A DNA stretch of 64,000 nt. Source: Rhynchonema sp. JSB1_4 (Eukaryota > Nematoda > Chromadorea > Monhysterida > Xyalidae). Location of the stretch: the NCBI GenBank assembly GCA_030248065.1, contig JASAMV010009294.1:1-64000 (forward strand), given 5' to 3'. Positions 24,292 through 36,429 of this stretch are shown here, in pieces. The translations under genes and the position numbers were made by a program. Each line of letters opens with the position of its first letter. Positions within the stretch are counted from its first letter, which is position 1. The notes under the pieces were generated by a model. That model saw only the letters and a program-made list of their open reading frames with translations, was not told where the DNA came from and made no database searches.

Positions 24292-27200
24292 TCAAGTGAA
24301 GCGGATACCGAGCAATTTCTCCCAGATGAATCTGGCAATCGGGTCTTTATCTTTCTCAATCATGTAAGGTCGGCTTTTTTGAACAAAATTATCCGTTGTG
24401 GTTGCTGTGGGGCGTTCGAAACTCCCCCGTCGTGAGCTCAGCGGTTTTGGTAACGGTCGGGAACTGGTGACCAGCTTGGCTTTCGTCGGGTTCTGGTCTA
24501 AGTCGAGACTAATTGTAGGTCGAGATCTGGACCGAAAACGAAGTGGTGAGGGGTCATACAACACAGGGGATACAGTGGATGGTTGAAGGAGACCGTAGTT
24601 CGGTCTCAGCGCACTGGCCTTTCCACCCGGCAACACAATTGTGGTCACGTAGTATTGGGGCACTATGGGCCCAAATTTGACATTATCGCTTATTGGGTAC
24701 TGGAAGCTCAGGTCCAGATCTGGCACGGGAAGGCTCGATTCCAGGTTCGCTTGCACCAACTGAAAAAAATTCGAAGTCACCAATCATGTTGTCATGCAGA
24801 TTAAAATAAACATTTTTTTAGAAATTTTCTGATCAAGATGCCAATATCGCAACATATAAAGTAATCCCGTCACTAACCGCTTTCGGCACGATCACTTCAA
24901 TCTCGTTGCTCGTATCCGTGTTGTCGTTATCTTTTATGACGGCTTCGTTTTCGGTTCCACCGAACTGCAAAACACAAACGTTTTCTGTATTCTGCTTGCA
25001 TCATTGGTTGTCATGACATGAACTGTGTGTGCTCATTGCGTCAAAACCGTTTTCTGGATTTGCTATGAAACATCAGCCACCGATAATTGCAACCCGATGG
25101 TGGTGACAGACAATACATCGAGGATTACCCCCACCCGCTCTTACAGGGATCACGAGTTCGATCTCATTTTCAGGATGTTCCCGATTGAACGTGATCGAAG
25201 TCGCCTGATGTTGCGTGGTTTTTGACGCCAAATGCACGGTTTCTAATTCGTCCGATGTTTCTTTTATTTTGCGCTCTGCCACTTTCTGTATTTCCTCTTC
25301 CTCTCTGACGATCTTCGATGCAGGCGCGGGCTGGTCAGCGTCGTCCGAACTAAAGTAAGACAACAATACATAATGACTGGTTATTTTCACCCCGCTTTCG
25401 CAGGGCCGCAAAAATTCACAGAATACTCATAAATTGCTCCTTTGCACGGAAATCTTTAGTAAAAGGCGAAAGATTTTCTCGCGAGTTGCAAAGGAACCAG
25501 AGCTGACCAGACACACACACATAGGGGTAGTCTATCCCGGGTGTAACATCAGCTGACAGACTAATTTTGTATGTTGTCGTTTTTACTCACTGTTTGGCAG
25601 CTTGTATTTTTAGTTGACTGTATGTCACGTGAATGATTGTGTTTTTGGGTGTTCTGTTTGAATTATAAAACGTGAGCGCTGGATATGAATCTTACTACGT
25701 TCAATAAAGACGCAACGTTTTGTCAGGGTTCGAAACTTTGTATTTGTAGCACTCAAAAAACGAAATGGGCTCGGTACTCACTTTTGTTCATTTCCATCAG
25801 TGGTTATTGGTCGGATGGATTTCTCCGAGTCAAACACGCCCAGTCCGAGATCGACCACTTTCGATATGAAGGTTGGCTCATCGTTATTGTTTTCGTTGAC
25901 GTCACCACCACCGGCTGGGATTTCATTTTTTTAATGTTTTTATCATATTCTCGATTTTATTGTTTGGCGGTAATAATTCCAATCACATTTCTTGACTGAA
26001 GGACTACGACAGAGGATCTGACATAGAGGCAACGTCAGGCTGTAAGAGTGAAACTGTAACAACACTTCGTCCAGCTTCATTCTGTTCCCACAAGTGAGTG
26101 GTGCACCAGACATCGTCAGTGCGAATGCCTCGGATGGCCAAGTGAACACGAAAAAGTGAGAACACACCAGACGAACATAAATAGCCTGGCCTATGTATGT
26201 ACATGCTGTGCCGCTTCATGAAACCAAGCTAAATTCAGCAAAATTATGAAAGTCGCAATAACAAAGCAACCCGTCAGTTCGGTATCTGCCGGAGGCGGTG
26301 TCGGTCCGGTCTTGGTTTGTTTGGTGGTGGTTTTGGTGGTCGTTGGCTTCGGTTGTGCTTTTGCGTTCCACGGAAATTCCACTTGTCGATTGCGGAGAGC
26401 GGCATTCTCGAGAATCAGGCGTCTAATTTCGGCTGCACTCAGGTTCGATGCGCCCGGAGGCGGCGCAATGCCCGGGGGCTGAAAGATGAACGTGTTTGGT
26501 TGCTTTGGTTGTCAACACTGACAATGCACCGCAGGTTAACCAAAAAAATAACACGAGAACAGAAATCAGCTTCTGTTGGTAAAACCAGACGATTTTGGGA
26601 CGCAGCACATGGGAGGAAACGGTGAATATGCGTCTGTTCAAGCTGACTGCTTGTGACAGCAAAAAGTCACTAAAGTTGGTGTTTCACACACCTGATACCC
26701 AGAATCCTCCACTCTGATCGAGTCATCGTCCGATTGCAATGTTGCAGCGTCCAAAGCCACATCGTCGATAGCCAGATTATCGATTTGACTGTTCAGATTA
26801 TCGGCGATCAGAAGAATCTGTACACATGTTTGTCATAACGTTTCTCAACAATGTGGTGTCTACCGCTCCTCTTTGCAGAGACATGAAACGGTTAGCAGCC
26901 AGACGTTTCTTTTCGAGCATGAATAATGAACATTCATTGTAGTGGTCGGACTTGGAAAGTTAAAAGCAGAATAAGGTGACATCGTTTTTAACGTCGCTAG
27001 ACATTTGGTGGGAAGCTCATTATTCTTATACGACACAGGGTAGTAATAGTCAGAAAACGACCTCATACCCTGTAATCAGCCTGTAGCGTCGGTATGGTGA
27101 CCCTCTCTGTTTGCCAACTTTGTGCTCGACCACCGACAATGAGTGAGTGACATCGAATATCTTGCTCGTTGAACGATGTTGATGTGATACGATTGTCAAA

Positions 27201-28633
27201 ATTGGCCGAATCGGCCGTGCAGATCTGCGTGCGCGGAGGAATTGAGCTTCTCTCGTTTTATACGTAACTGTTTTTTTGGAAGTTAAGTCAGCAAAAAAGA
27301 GTATTTATAATTACAGTACCGAACTGTAATCAGCACATGCACACGCGCTGACCATGACCTGTGCTTTTGCACCTTTCGGAATATCCAAAAAACTAACTAA
27401 CACCACATATGTATGTATAGTCCAGCCACGAACTCATGAGACGAATTATTTTGAAGTTGACTTGAACGGACCCAATTATAAGGTTCCGGTTCCACGTATT
27501 TCGGAAATAAAAGAAAGAGAAACGCATGTATTTTTTAAAACACGCTCTCCACTATTGGTGCGTAAGTTCCCTTTTGACTCCCAAAACATTTGTGTGTTGA
27601 ACGACGTTGCTGTTCGCGTAAGCACGCAGCAAATTGAGGTCAGCCAGCTGGAACTTGTCATTATGTCTGTCGGCCCAATCTCTTTCTTTTGTTTGCGAAA
27701 ACACGTAACCGGCGCATTTTTGAATCTGGCCAAGCAAGCTTTAAAAAGAGTCGTCTCATGAGCACGTGGCTTTACTATAAGTTCATTTGACATGTTCAGG
27801 TCTGCTGCGACACGTCATTTTGGCGCTGTGATCAATAGGCATGATAACAGCGTTTGTGTGTTGTACTCTACATTACAGCAGCCAACCCACGTGCATTTAC
27901 AAAATAGATGAAGGAAAACACAAAACTACTCCAGAAATCAAACCCTGAGTGAAGGTGGAATTGCGGTTTTCCACAATTTGAACGACAACGATTTTGCACC
28001 ATCAGCGGCGCTCACTTGAGGACTGATCAGATAGGCCTTGTTCACTGCGAAACGTTGACCCACATCGCCGGATGCGTACGCGAAACGACCAGCTGATGTT
28101 TCCAGGTGATCAACATTTTTAAGCAATACTTTTCCACGTCTCATTGAAGTTATACGGTCAGAATGGTGCGTTAAACAGGAGTACGCTGACGATGATCTGG
28201 TGCACCGATTGCCGAGTAGATATTTGGGAACGGATCATATTCCTGGTCAAAGTTCTGATTTTTGTGTTCTGCTCAAAAAAATCAGTCAACCGAGCAGAAT
28301 GCTCACATTAAAAATCTTTTCTGTTTGACGCACGTCCATGTGCACGAACTTTGAGCTGGCTGAATTACAAAAACTATATGTCTGTGCGCCAGGTCACCGT
28401 CAGTTTGGTGAACAGTTAACAAGCTGACATCCAGTGATTGTCCTCGGCACCGAATGCCACGCGTCGACCCTGAGTGACTCGGCTGTTGTCCATTCAGGTG
28501 CATCCAGTGCACTGGGTCTGGTCCATTGGCACAGATTGCCTGCGTTGAAGGCACATGCCACATTGTTCTGACCAGAAACTGTCGTCGAAAGGAAAGCTGA
28601 AATCGGGATAACCAGGGTATCAAAAAGTTTCAT
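24292..28633 (-). CDS. Secreted MAM-domain protein
   Basis: Predicted 578 residues from 9 exons, in coding order 28633-28429, 28092-27944, 27224-27069, 26817-26692, 26478-26271, 25914-25782, 25349-25145, 24964-24878, 24759-24292; phases agree at every junction. The start at 28633 gives a signal peptide (MKLFDTLVIPISAFLSTTVSG). A single MAM domain follows, roughly residues 25-190: CAFNAGNLCQW, then GRFAYASGDVGQRF, AYLISPQV, WQTERVTIPTL and IDNLAIDDVAL, the classic MAM closing motif. The rest is a linker rich in Thr, Pro and acidic residues, with two similar NEIE(L)VIP stretches and a basic Ser/Arg-rich tail; no membrane segment is evident. MAM domains mediate adhesion or protein interaction outside the cell; the specific role is unknown. 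At the exon 2 acceptor (28093) an alternative reading, DHLETSAGR, extends upstream and is also MAM-like, so this boundary is less sure. Introns carry a MITE (27,418-27,777) and one copy of a 178-bp repeat. Confidence 0.85.
25385..25562. repeat. 178-bp dispersed repeat, copy A
   Basis: Nearly identical to 28,843-29,020 with the same length. It begins TTTCACCCCGCTTTCGCAGG and ends near GTAACATCAGCTGACAGAC. It contains a hairpin with TTTGCACGGAAATCTTT and AAAGATTTTC...GTTGCAAA arms. It lies in the intron between MAM exons 6 and 7. Confidence 0.85.
27418..27777. mobile_element. TA-flanked TIR element (MITE), TAG-end family
   Basis: The ends are TAGTCCAGCCACGAACTCAT on the left and, on the opposite strand, TAGTAAAGCCACGTGCTCAT on the right, both followed by GAGACGA. 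TA lies directly outside each end. The 360-bp body has no domain, although long frames cross it. It sits in a MAM gene intron (between exons 2 and 3). Confidence 0.7.
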
Positions 28634-30320
28634 GTCAAAAAAACAGCAGATTTGTTGTCTATTCTGGTGGCTGGTTTCTTCATTACAGGGATGAGTGTTG
28701 CAGCTGTAACTTGACACTGTCGAATCCCTAGGGTAGCAAACAGGGTGCCAGAAGAAAAGGGGTTTTAAATTAGCATCTTGTTTCAACCTGTGCCACAAAT
28801 GGCACGTGATGGACAAGTCTGTACTCATATCTTCGACTTCACTTTCACCCCGCTTTCGCAGGGCCGCAAAAATTCACAGAATACTCATAAATTGCTCCTT
28901 TGCACGGAAATCTTTAGTAAAAGGCGAAAGATTTTCTCGCGAGTTGCAAAGGAACCAGAGCTGACTAAGCGCACACACAGAGGGGTAGTCTATCGCGGGT
29001 GTAACATCAGTTGACAGACTGGTTTCGTTGCCTCACCATGCTGTAACGTATACTTGCCCCATGCGCACTGGCTGGGACTTGCGATGCGCAGAGGCAGAGC
29101 CAGACAAGCCAACATTTGTATTGACCTAGGGTTTCGGTTCTTGTCTGTTTTGTGGACTTTAGCTGCATTGATAATGATGAACAAGAAGAGTGGGAAATAT
29201 TTCTCAGAGAAGTAGAACAACACCTGATTTTTTTCGCTCCTTGAACACAAACATTACCTGTTGTAATCAGCCATAACTTGATATCCATCGTCATGATAAA
29301 CAATCGGTCTGGCAGTTTATTTTTTTTATCCGAAAGCGGTGGTATCACGGAGAAAATTCCATTCGTTTATAGCGCGATTGCGTGACCAATTTTAGCCTCG
29401 AGCAGCATTTGAGCAGTAAAATTTGGGCTAATAAATCGGTTGAGTGGAAACGAATAGTGACAATGGGAATAACTGGACGACCTTGCGTTCAAAAATTCGG
29501 CACTTATGTATTTAGTTTCATATCACTTTGGTTGGTTACCGTATTACATCAGATGACAGTCCAGTTTATGCAACATCGGGGAAAGTAACTGCCCAAAGTC
29601 ATGAAAATCATATCCATCTCAACTAATTATACTCTGGATGTTTATTGTCCATCCAAATATACGGTAGCTGCACTGGAACTGACAACTATACAATCTGGTA
29701 TGAAATCGTATTTTGATCGAACTGATGCTCTTTTAATATCAACCGAGAATAAACGAACAGCGGTTCACAAAGCCAGATAGCGGAATGTTTTTATTAATTC
29801 ATGCCGTTATGTGCACTCAGGTCGCAAAATTGAAAACGTTTTTGACCCAGTGACTGATTGACTGGTTGTTGTTTGATTTCAACAGACGCACGTGTGATGT
29901 GACCTAATTGTGTGAGGATGTACGACATGAAACACGCTAGTCAAATAAATAAATAAATATAATAGATATGTATAATCACGTTTTGGCTTTGAAGCAGACG
30001 TTCTTCAAAAAAATCCGACAGGCGACAAAGTGGTGTTCAAAAACGTGGCATTTGGCAAAGAACATATTCTATAATGATGTGATCAATCAGTTTTCACATC
30101 TGTCCAGTTCACTCTTCGGTGAGCAATACGCCCAGTACAAGTTGCCCGAGTAGATGTTCAATCGATCGTGAATGCACGCGCCGACAACCTCGTCACAATA
30201 GCAGCCGCGTTCGCTGGAAAATTCATTACATATGCATATCTTTAATTGGTTTGGCTGAAGAAGCACTTTTATAATATTTTTGTCAAAATTTTAGAAGAAA
30301 ATAAGAAAAAAACAAACAAC
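28634..30320. other. Spacer between MAM gene and small secreted gene
   Basis: Upstream of the MAM gene and downstream of the small gene. It contains one 178-bp repeat copy (28,843-29,020) and an AAAT microsatellite at about 29,943-29,960. No other coding exon was recognised; a 61-codon frame at 29,968-30,153 (+) has no support. Confidence 0.4.
28843..29020. repeat. 178-bp dispersed repeat, copy B
   Basis: Same orientation, same length and only a handful of differences from 25,385-25,562. Substitutions cluster in the CA-rich stretch before AGGGGTAGTCTATC. High similarity implies recent duplication or transposition. Confidence 0.85.
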
Positions 30321-30843
30321 TTACGATGAGTACATATCGGGCTCGCGAAAGTCGCACCACCAGGACTTCGGCGGTCCGTAGTCGTAGCAGATGCGCGGGT
30401 TTGACCTACACTTCACACGCGCACCTGCATATGGTACGCTCACCTTCATAACTTGACGGTCAGTTAATAACCGATCGGTTGAATACCGAACAATGGAAGT
30501 ACTACACACAGTACGTCTCCAGGGATGGCTCCGGACTTTCCAATACCATTGTAGAATGCAAGCAAAACCCAACAAAATGCAGCTCTAACGTTCGTCCTTC
30601 ACGCTCCGGTCGTGTCTGGCCCCGTATTTCGACTCGCGATCGCCGTTCGCAAACTCGACCATCGCGCACACCTGCAATACAGTCGGGTGTCGTGGTGGTA
30701 TTTGTAGATCACACAATGTTATCCAGCAGTCCCCTTTGTGAAACCACGTTGCCAAATGAAAGTCCCCCAACTGATGGTATCGATCCCAATGCAAACTAAC
30801 CAACCATAAAGAAAACACACGCAGCAGTCAACGTTAGCTTCAT
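30321..30843 (-). CDS. Small secreted peptide, probable 3-exon gene
   Basis: Exons 30843-30805, 30671-30590 and 30424-30321 join in consistent phase into a 74-residue protein ending at TAA. It starts MKLTLTAACVFFM and runs into VCAMVEF, a typical short signal peptide. The mature part is charged (NGDRESKYGARHDRSVKDE) and then carries CRSNPRICYDYGPPKSWWCD before the C-terminus. Mature cysteines could form disulfides, suggesting a secreted peptide or small matrix protein. I do not recognise the family. Donors are GTTGGT and GTTAGA, acceptors TTGCAG and ATGCAG. An alternative donor in exon 1 (GTTAGT, one residue later) breaks the downstream frame, which favours the model given. The gene is on the same strand as, and 1.7 kb upstream of, the MAM gene. 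Confidence 0.5.
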
Positions 30844-31387
30844 GACACCAGGTGAGCTTCAAAGTCTTCAAAAATTTACAACTGATGTTCTACTTATAGA
30901 TCGAATCTGAAAATTCGGCCAATTTGTTTTTCAATTATGAAAACGTAAACGCAGTTTGCAGTGCAAAACACATCGAGAATATGTTGCAGAGCTTGAGAGA
31001 GTGAAAACGGGAACGCAAGTATGCACAAACCAAGATACTACACTTGATGCACAAAAAATTGATAAAATTTTTTTATTCACATAAGATACTACAAACTGGG
31101 CATTAGCCTTCTTATTTGCTCCAACTGGGACTGGAACCCAGGTCCTTTCGCAAACTGGGCGATATATTGAGAGCGTGCTCCAAGGCAAAAGATGAACCTA
31201 AAAACACAGTGGTCATGTTTCAAATATTTATGGTACACACCACACTCTGGAACATTGATTTAGTTTAGGTAAGTACATTATATGTGATCACAGTATCAAA
31301 TAGATTTTTTTGAACGTTGATCAAATACGCATAGGTAACTGCGAGCTCGGAGAAAAAGTGACCTTTTATAGTCATTTCGACAGATAA
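30844..31387. other. Intergenic with one tRNA-like fragment
   Basis: Read on the minus strand, 31,120-31,190 contains GGACCTGGGTTCCAGTCCCA, which resembles a tRNA T-arm/B-box, followed by GTTGGAGCAAA. There is no complete cloverleaf. It matches part of 32,430-32,465 and so looks like a SINE fragment. Confidence 0.45.
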
Positions 31388-32100
31388 TTACATTGTAGTA
31401 CGTACGCATCTGATTGTGCCAACGTAACACCACGAAGAGCACGCACTACGCGATCGATCCTGTTTTTTATGCGAGTGCCCATGCTGTTTTCCTGCAATGT
31501 ACACTTGTGTTTTCTGCACTTGAGCCTGTAACTTTTGTGATATACTCGGTATGCCAGTGGTGTCGGAACGACAATTTATATACCAACGGCGCAAAGTTGG
31601 TAAAATCGTATTCTTTCACTGGAAATCGCTGTAAATCGCATAATGATTTCGTTCACAACCACAGGTGCAAAACAAATGAAGATTATCATGCGTTCCTTCA
31701 AGTATACAGTAAGTGGAAGAACACGGTTGATTGCGCCAACAAAAAGTGCAAGTTATACGCGTTCGGTCATCCACACATGGGAACGACTGTCTCAAAGTTT
31801 TTGGGGATAAATTCGGTAGTTTCGTTCGACTCGGAAACGGGGAACATTTTTAACGGGTCCCAATAACAGATCAAACTTTCTCCGGAAAGACCGATTAGTA
31901 TAGCGGTGCAATGAACAGGGCCTGGTTGATCAGTTGTTTTTTTATTGGCGCGAATTCCACACTCGTTCGCTTCGGCGGGCGTTCGAATAAATTTTGGATG
32001 GCAACGTTTCGGATGCAAGACCATAAAATATTTTACGTAATACTCGCTGACAGTACCGAACTATGTATTTTGCATGATTCGTTTCATACAATCGTATGAT
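31388..32100 (+). other. Unassigned open region with Cys-rich frame
   Basis: A 150-codon frame (31,414-31,866) ends with a Cys-, Lys- and His-containing stretch (DCANKKCKLYAFGHPHMGTT), followed after a stop by a 62-codon frame in another phase. A canonical donor-like TACAGTAAGTGG occurs near 31,708 and an acceptor-like AACCACAG near 31,665, so the frame might instead be cut by introns. I could not build a consistent gene model and recognise no family. It may be chance. Confidence 0.15.
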
Positions 32101-32394
32101 GATCATGTTTTTTTAACTTTCACTGATAAAAATGCAATTTATACCAAAATCGGCAGAAATCGCGCATAATTGCGCAACAAGCAATCTGTGTGGTGCGAGC
32201 GGTGTACAAATGTAGTCCTGATCAAGAACATGCGAAAGTGTGAAAACACAATTGCCGGTGCCGAATTGGGGCATTGGACTGGATCTTCCCTTTTGGTATT
32301 AGGCAAGAAATTTTAGTGATTCAACGTCCCAAATTAAAAGAAGCCCAGGTACCGCAGATTTTCGGTTCAGCCCTCCTCCGAATTGACGCAAGGT

Positions 32395-32480
32395 ATTTCT
32401 AATGGAACCCATGGAGCCCGGGGCGGTCAGGCGGAGGACTTGGGTTCGAGCCCCAGTCGAAGAAAGCCATTTTTTGTTCA
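32395..32480 (+). repeat. tRNA-derived SINE-like fragment
   Basis: Contains GGACTTGGGTTCGAGCCCCA, a near-perfect Pol III B-box with T-arm pairing, then GTCGAAGAAAGCC. An A-box-like GGGCGGTCAGGCGG lies only about 12 bases before it, too close for a working tRNA. The related minus-strand copy at 31,120-31,190 shares GGACYTGGGTTCSAGYCCCA. Confidence 0.5.
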
Positions 32481-32555
32481 CAAAGGATTTTGGAATCTAC
32501 ATGCGCTCCCCGTTATTATTCAACATCGTCTGCTGCAAACAAGGGTCCGGGGACG

Positions 32556-32700
32556 GTACCTCATTCTGCGACAATACCTCATGTGCGAAAAGACCTCATG
32601 CTGCGCAGTACCTCATGCGCAAGTCGAAAAACCTCATGCTGCGACAATACCTCATGTCATATGGAAAAGACCTCACGTGAAATACCGTACACCCTCATGC
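32556..32700. repeat. Cluster of CTGCGACAATACCTCAT repeats
   Basis: Five to six imperfect copies of a unit like CATGCTGCGACAATACCTC, with variants such as GCGCAGTACCTCATG and AAAGACCTCATG, lie in a row. The reverse-complement unit recurs at 35,352-35,450, so the two clusters face each other across 2.65 kb. Confidence 0.75.
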
Positions 32701-33949
32701 AGTGTACTGGTTGCCTTGAGCCTTGGTAACCAAGGGCAACATGCAGCCCGTAGGTAGTTGCACGTCACGAATGCAACTGAATGTGGAGTTAGCTTGGGGT
32801 GCTGGTTTAGCTCGCGCCCGGCGGTGGAAAACCACACCTTTTGCCCCTCTATAAGGAGCTTGTTAGTTGCAATGTGCTTTTATGGGCACTTGGTGTCCGT
32901 CTATTAGAAGTTTGATATGAGGGCAAAGTGGCGGTTGCTACGTGAAGTAGACACTTGCCTGTCGTTCGTTCGTTTCATGGGCACGTTGAGCAGTGTGGAG
33001 TGTGTTTCACAGATGAATTATGCAAAGCACGATAGACAAAGCAGTTATAAGCGCACAGTGCACCCGCGCGTGGTCACACACAAGGCCCACTGAATGCAAA
33101 GGACCTTCAAAAGTATACCTTTCTGATTAGGTGGCGTCAAAAGGCGGTATCTAGTTGATCGTGCATCCGTACTATAAATCAGCAAGGAATGACAGACAAC
33201 AAAACTGTTGCTGTCGCATGCGATGGGCGTGACAATAGCTGTAAACTGGTACAGCATCCCAATGAATCACGGTATAATGTTTGTATTGGTCGCACAATGA
33301 CTTTATAAGAATTGGTCAAATTTTTTTCCTGAGTCGCAAAGCAGGCTGGTGACGGGGCAATGACGTTGCGTTGCGCGATCGCACACAAAACACGTTGTAA
33401 AGAGAATGTTTCAGACCTGCGGCAACGTGGTTGATCTGCTGGATTATTTTCAGGTCAAAATGTTTTGTGAGAATCACAAATAGCACAGTGGTTAAGAGTG
33501 ACTGAACGTGAAAATCAGGATTCATTTGATGAATTCTTATATAGCCATTGTGCGACCAATAGCATGGTATTGATACAATCTGAGGTGATGTGTTCAAGAA
33601 GATTTTATCGCTTCCAGCTAAAAATAAACAGTTATACCAATTCACATTTTCGTCAAAAACACTGGAATGCCTACAATCGAATGGCACCGCAAACGTCAGT
33701 TGATAAAGCAGTTGTTTCTGGGGTAAAACCAGGCGTTTCTAAGGTTTCTAGGGCCAAACAATACTGGATTCCAAAACTTTCGAAACTTTGAAACAGTACG
33801 TACCTCTGAACATGCGTGCCTACCATGGTAAACGCGAGTTTTTTTTAACATTTTGATTGTGTCAACAGTAATTCATCTGCCCTCAATGCATAAAAGTAGG
33901 TATACATTGTTAAATAAAGGAGATTAGTTCAGGCCATTTAAGCTAAACC

Positions 33950-34080
33950 ATGCGTTGTTGGCATTAGCAGGCAAGGCAACCAAGAAATGGCGATCAGCCG
34001 CGTCCAAGGGGCATGATATCAACTAATAGCAATACAGCGGTCTAACGTATGCGGCAGTGATATAATATAGTGCTCTCGCT
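33950..34080 (+). repeat. SINE-like repeat copy with GGGGCATGATATCA
   Basis: Aligns by eye to 34,540-34,690: TTAGCAGGCAAGGC, AAATGGCGATC, GGGGCATGATATCAAC, TAATAGCAATACAG, TCTAACG and GCAGTGATA occur in the same order. It is more degenerate than that copy. Confidence 0.55.
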
Positions 34081-34100
34081 ATGACGACACCAGCTAGGTA

Positions 34101-34426
34101 TAGGCCGTCCACCAGCTCATGGCACTTGTGTTGCTGCTGGCTGGTTTGTTCTCTTCCTCCACATTCTAATGAAAGAGACATTGAGTTTCCGAAAAAAATA
34201 ATTTTTGCTCCTAAATTGCTATTTTTATGAAATCGACGTGTTTTATAGATTTTAATTTAATTTAATTTTAAATTTGATCGAATTTAATCGTTTTCGACAC
34301 GTATTATTATTTTTTCAGTTTTTTTGCAAAATCGCTCACACGCAATTTCTCTTTCATTAGAACGTGGAGGAAGGGAACAAGCCAGCCAGCAGCAACACAA
34401 AGTGCCATGAGCTGGTGTATGGACTA
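34101..34426. mobile_element. TA-flanked MITE, TAG-end family
   Basis: Arms of about 75 bases pair almost perfectly. Left TAGGCCGTCCACCAGCTCAT and right (other strand) TAGTCCATACACCAGCTCAT both continue GGCACTT, GTGTTGCTGCTGGCTGG, CTTCCTCCAC and TTCTAATGAAAGAGA. TA flanks each end. The centre is AT-rich with no coding capacity. Confidence 0.8.
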
Positions 34427-34539
34427 TACATACATACCACATGTTAACTTGGTAAAACGTGCGTTTTTGCACATCATTATTGAATAATTAGCATCAAAAA
34501 CACATGCTTTATTTCATTTCTAATTTCATATTTCAAAAC

Positions 34540-34690
34540 AAGTGAAAAGTGCGCTCGTGGCTAAGCAGGCAAGAAGTGGCAAACGATCTTGCGTGCAATC
34601 GCATGCAATGGGCATGATAACAACCAATAGTAAGTAACAGAGAGCTCTAACTTGCGCAGCACAGTGATAATAATTATAGTGGTCTAGGTC
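34540..34690 (+). repeat. SINE-like repeat with A-box and GGGCATGATAACA
   Basis: TGGCTAAGCAGG at 34,559-34,570 matches the Pol III A-box consensus. About 35 bases later GCGTGCAATCGC resembles a degenerate B-box. It continues AATGGGCATGATAACAACCA. The spacing is compatible with a tRNA-derived SINE head. Other partial copies occur at 33,950, 33,160-33,260 and 40,495-40,575 (reverse). Confidence 0.55.
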
Positions 34691-35351
34691 TCTTAATGAC
34701 CAGCTGTGACCCAGGCCTAAAAATGAACAATTATTGTGCACATTGTGGAAAATATATGGAATCGTCGTCTCAATAACAGCCTCCCACAAACTATTGTGAC
34801 AGAGTTCCTTGACCAACTGAGCTTATCCTCTGAAGTGAATGTGAATCAGTTATGTTCTATAATACTGGGAAACGTTCGCACCAGGGGTGTAGAACTGTTT
34901 TATGCGGAAACATTTGCGAAACGTGCAACTTTATGCTGCTTTTTCACTCACTGGTGCATGCACACATGGACTTCATGCATCCTTAACCAGTCTTGTGGTC
35001 ACGTGAATCAACCAATAGCATTTTACCTTGCACCATCATATGCGTCTTGACGAGCGGATTCGATTGATATATGGTTTCAATGACATACGACGTACTGTTT
35101 TCTCACAAGCTTAGTTTCGAATGCGTGTAAATTATGACGTTCATCTTGTTGGAGGGTTGTTTGACCTGAATGCACAATTTACAGTTCACATGCTCCTTCG
35201 CAATCGCTGCAACCTTCAGCTTCATGTTTGCATGCTGTGAGTGCGTACCCATTAGACAAAAGTGCAACCCAAGTTTGAGGTTCCCAACCCATGTTAACAG
35301 CACACAATCAGCACGAAACTGCTCGTTCCCTCTTAACTATGGGACGCTGAG

Positions 35352-35450
35352 ACATGAGGTATTGTCGCAGAATGAGGTACAGGGACATGAGGTATTGTCG
35401 CAGAATCAGGTACTGCGCAACATGAGGTATCGCTCGGGATGAGGTATCGT
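35352..35450. repeat. Cluster of ATGAGGTATTGTCGCAG repeats
   Basis: Four to five units like ACATGAGGTATTGTCGCAGA, with variants such as ATGAGGTATCGCTCGG. These are the inverse of the units at 32,556-32,700. Nothing else distinctive was seen between this point and 36,430. Confidence 0.75.
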
Positions 35451-36429
35451 CTCACAATCAAACAAGCAAACTCACCCACTGCTTCTGATACCAAGTTTGT
35501 GGTCCAAAATAACCGGTGAAAAAGGGACCAAACGAGTTGTGTTTCATTATGATTCGTACTTTTGGTCAAATTTTTTGCCTTTTGCACATGGAACCAAAAC
35601 ACAGTCTTGAGTATTTATACGACACAAAATCGTGTTGCAATCAGGTATGAACCATAGAAAAGCACAAAATTTTACATAGGGCTCTATTCAGAAGATTGTT
35701 CGAATAAAGCTAAGCAATGGTGGGCATCGAATGCATATTAAAAATTGAAAGCAACCCAGTCACATATGCCGGAAACGAGCAATTTTATGCGAGTCGCAGT
35801 ATTTGACTAACCAATTTCTGATTTGTCGTGAATATTTTTGTGATATTATTCCTTTCCCAGTACGAAGCTCAACAGACGCAATTTTCGATCCCCCAGTTAA
35901 TGAAACATCATGACGACCGCATTTCTCATATCAGTTGTTTATGTTTGTGTTGTGTTGTTGGTGACGCACCTGTGTGGAGCAAAAGTGGTGGAATTGCCTT
36001 ATCCCGACCCAGTTTGGTCTCAGCTTTTTTCTATTGCATGACATTGTGTAACACCCGTGTCTTTCCCAGATTGTACACATGGAGATCAAAATACAACTGA
36101 TGATGAACGAGATCATGGGCAAAATCGCTGAGACCATGGTCAGTTGTTTGGCTGAGGTTTCCATCCAAGTATGGTATACAATTCACTACAATTGTTTGAT
36201 CGGTCCTCAATCTGTCGTCGATAACCCCTTCGTGTGATTTTTCTGATGTTTTTGTGATTGAGTGCCGAAAGTCGAGTTGTCCACCAAGTGTAGAGCATAT
36301 GTAGTTGTTGGCCTTTTCTTCGCCTAAACGTGAATTATATATCGTTCTTCAAGTTCCAAAAGAACCGATAGGAACCAAGTATGGTTGTTGCATGATAGCA
36401 CCCGGGCACAACACCAAATTCTGAAGTCG

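Noticed and set aside
32405..32466. Functional tRNA gene
   Set aside because: The B-box is good but the A-box is missing or far too close, and no cloverleaf can be drawn.
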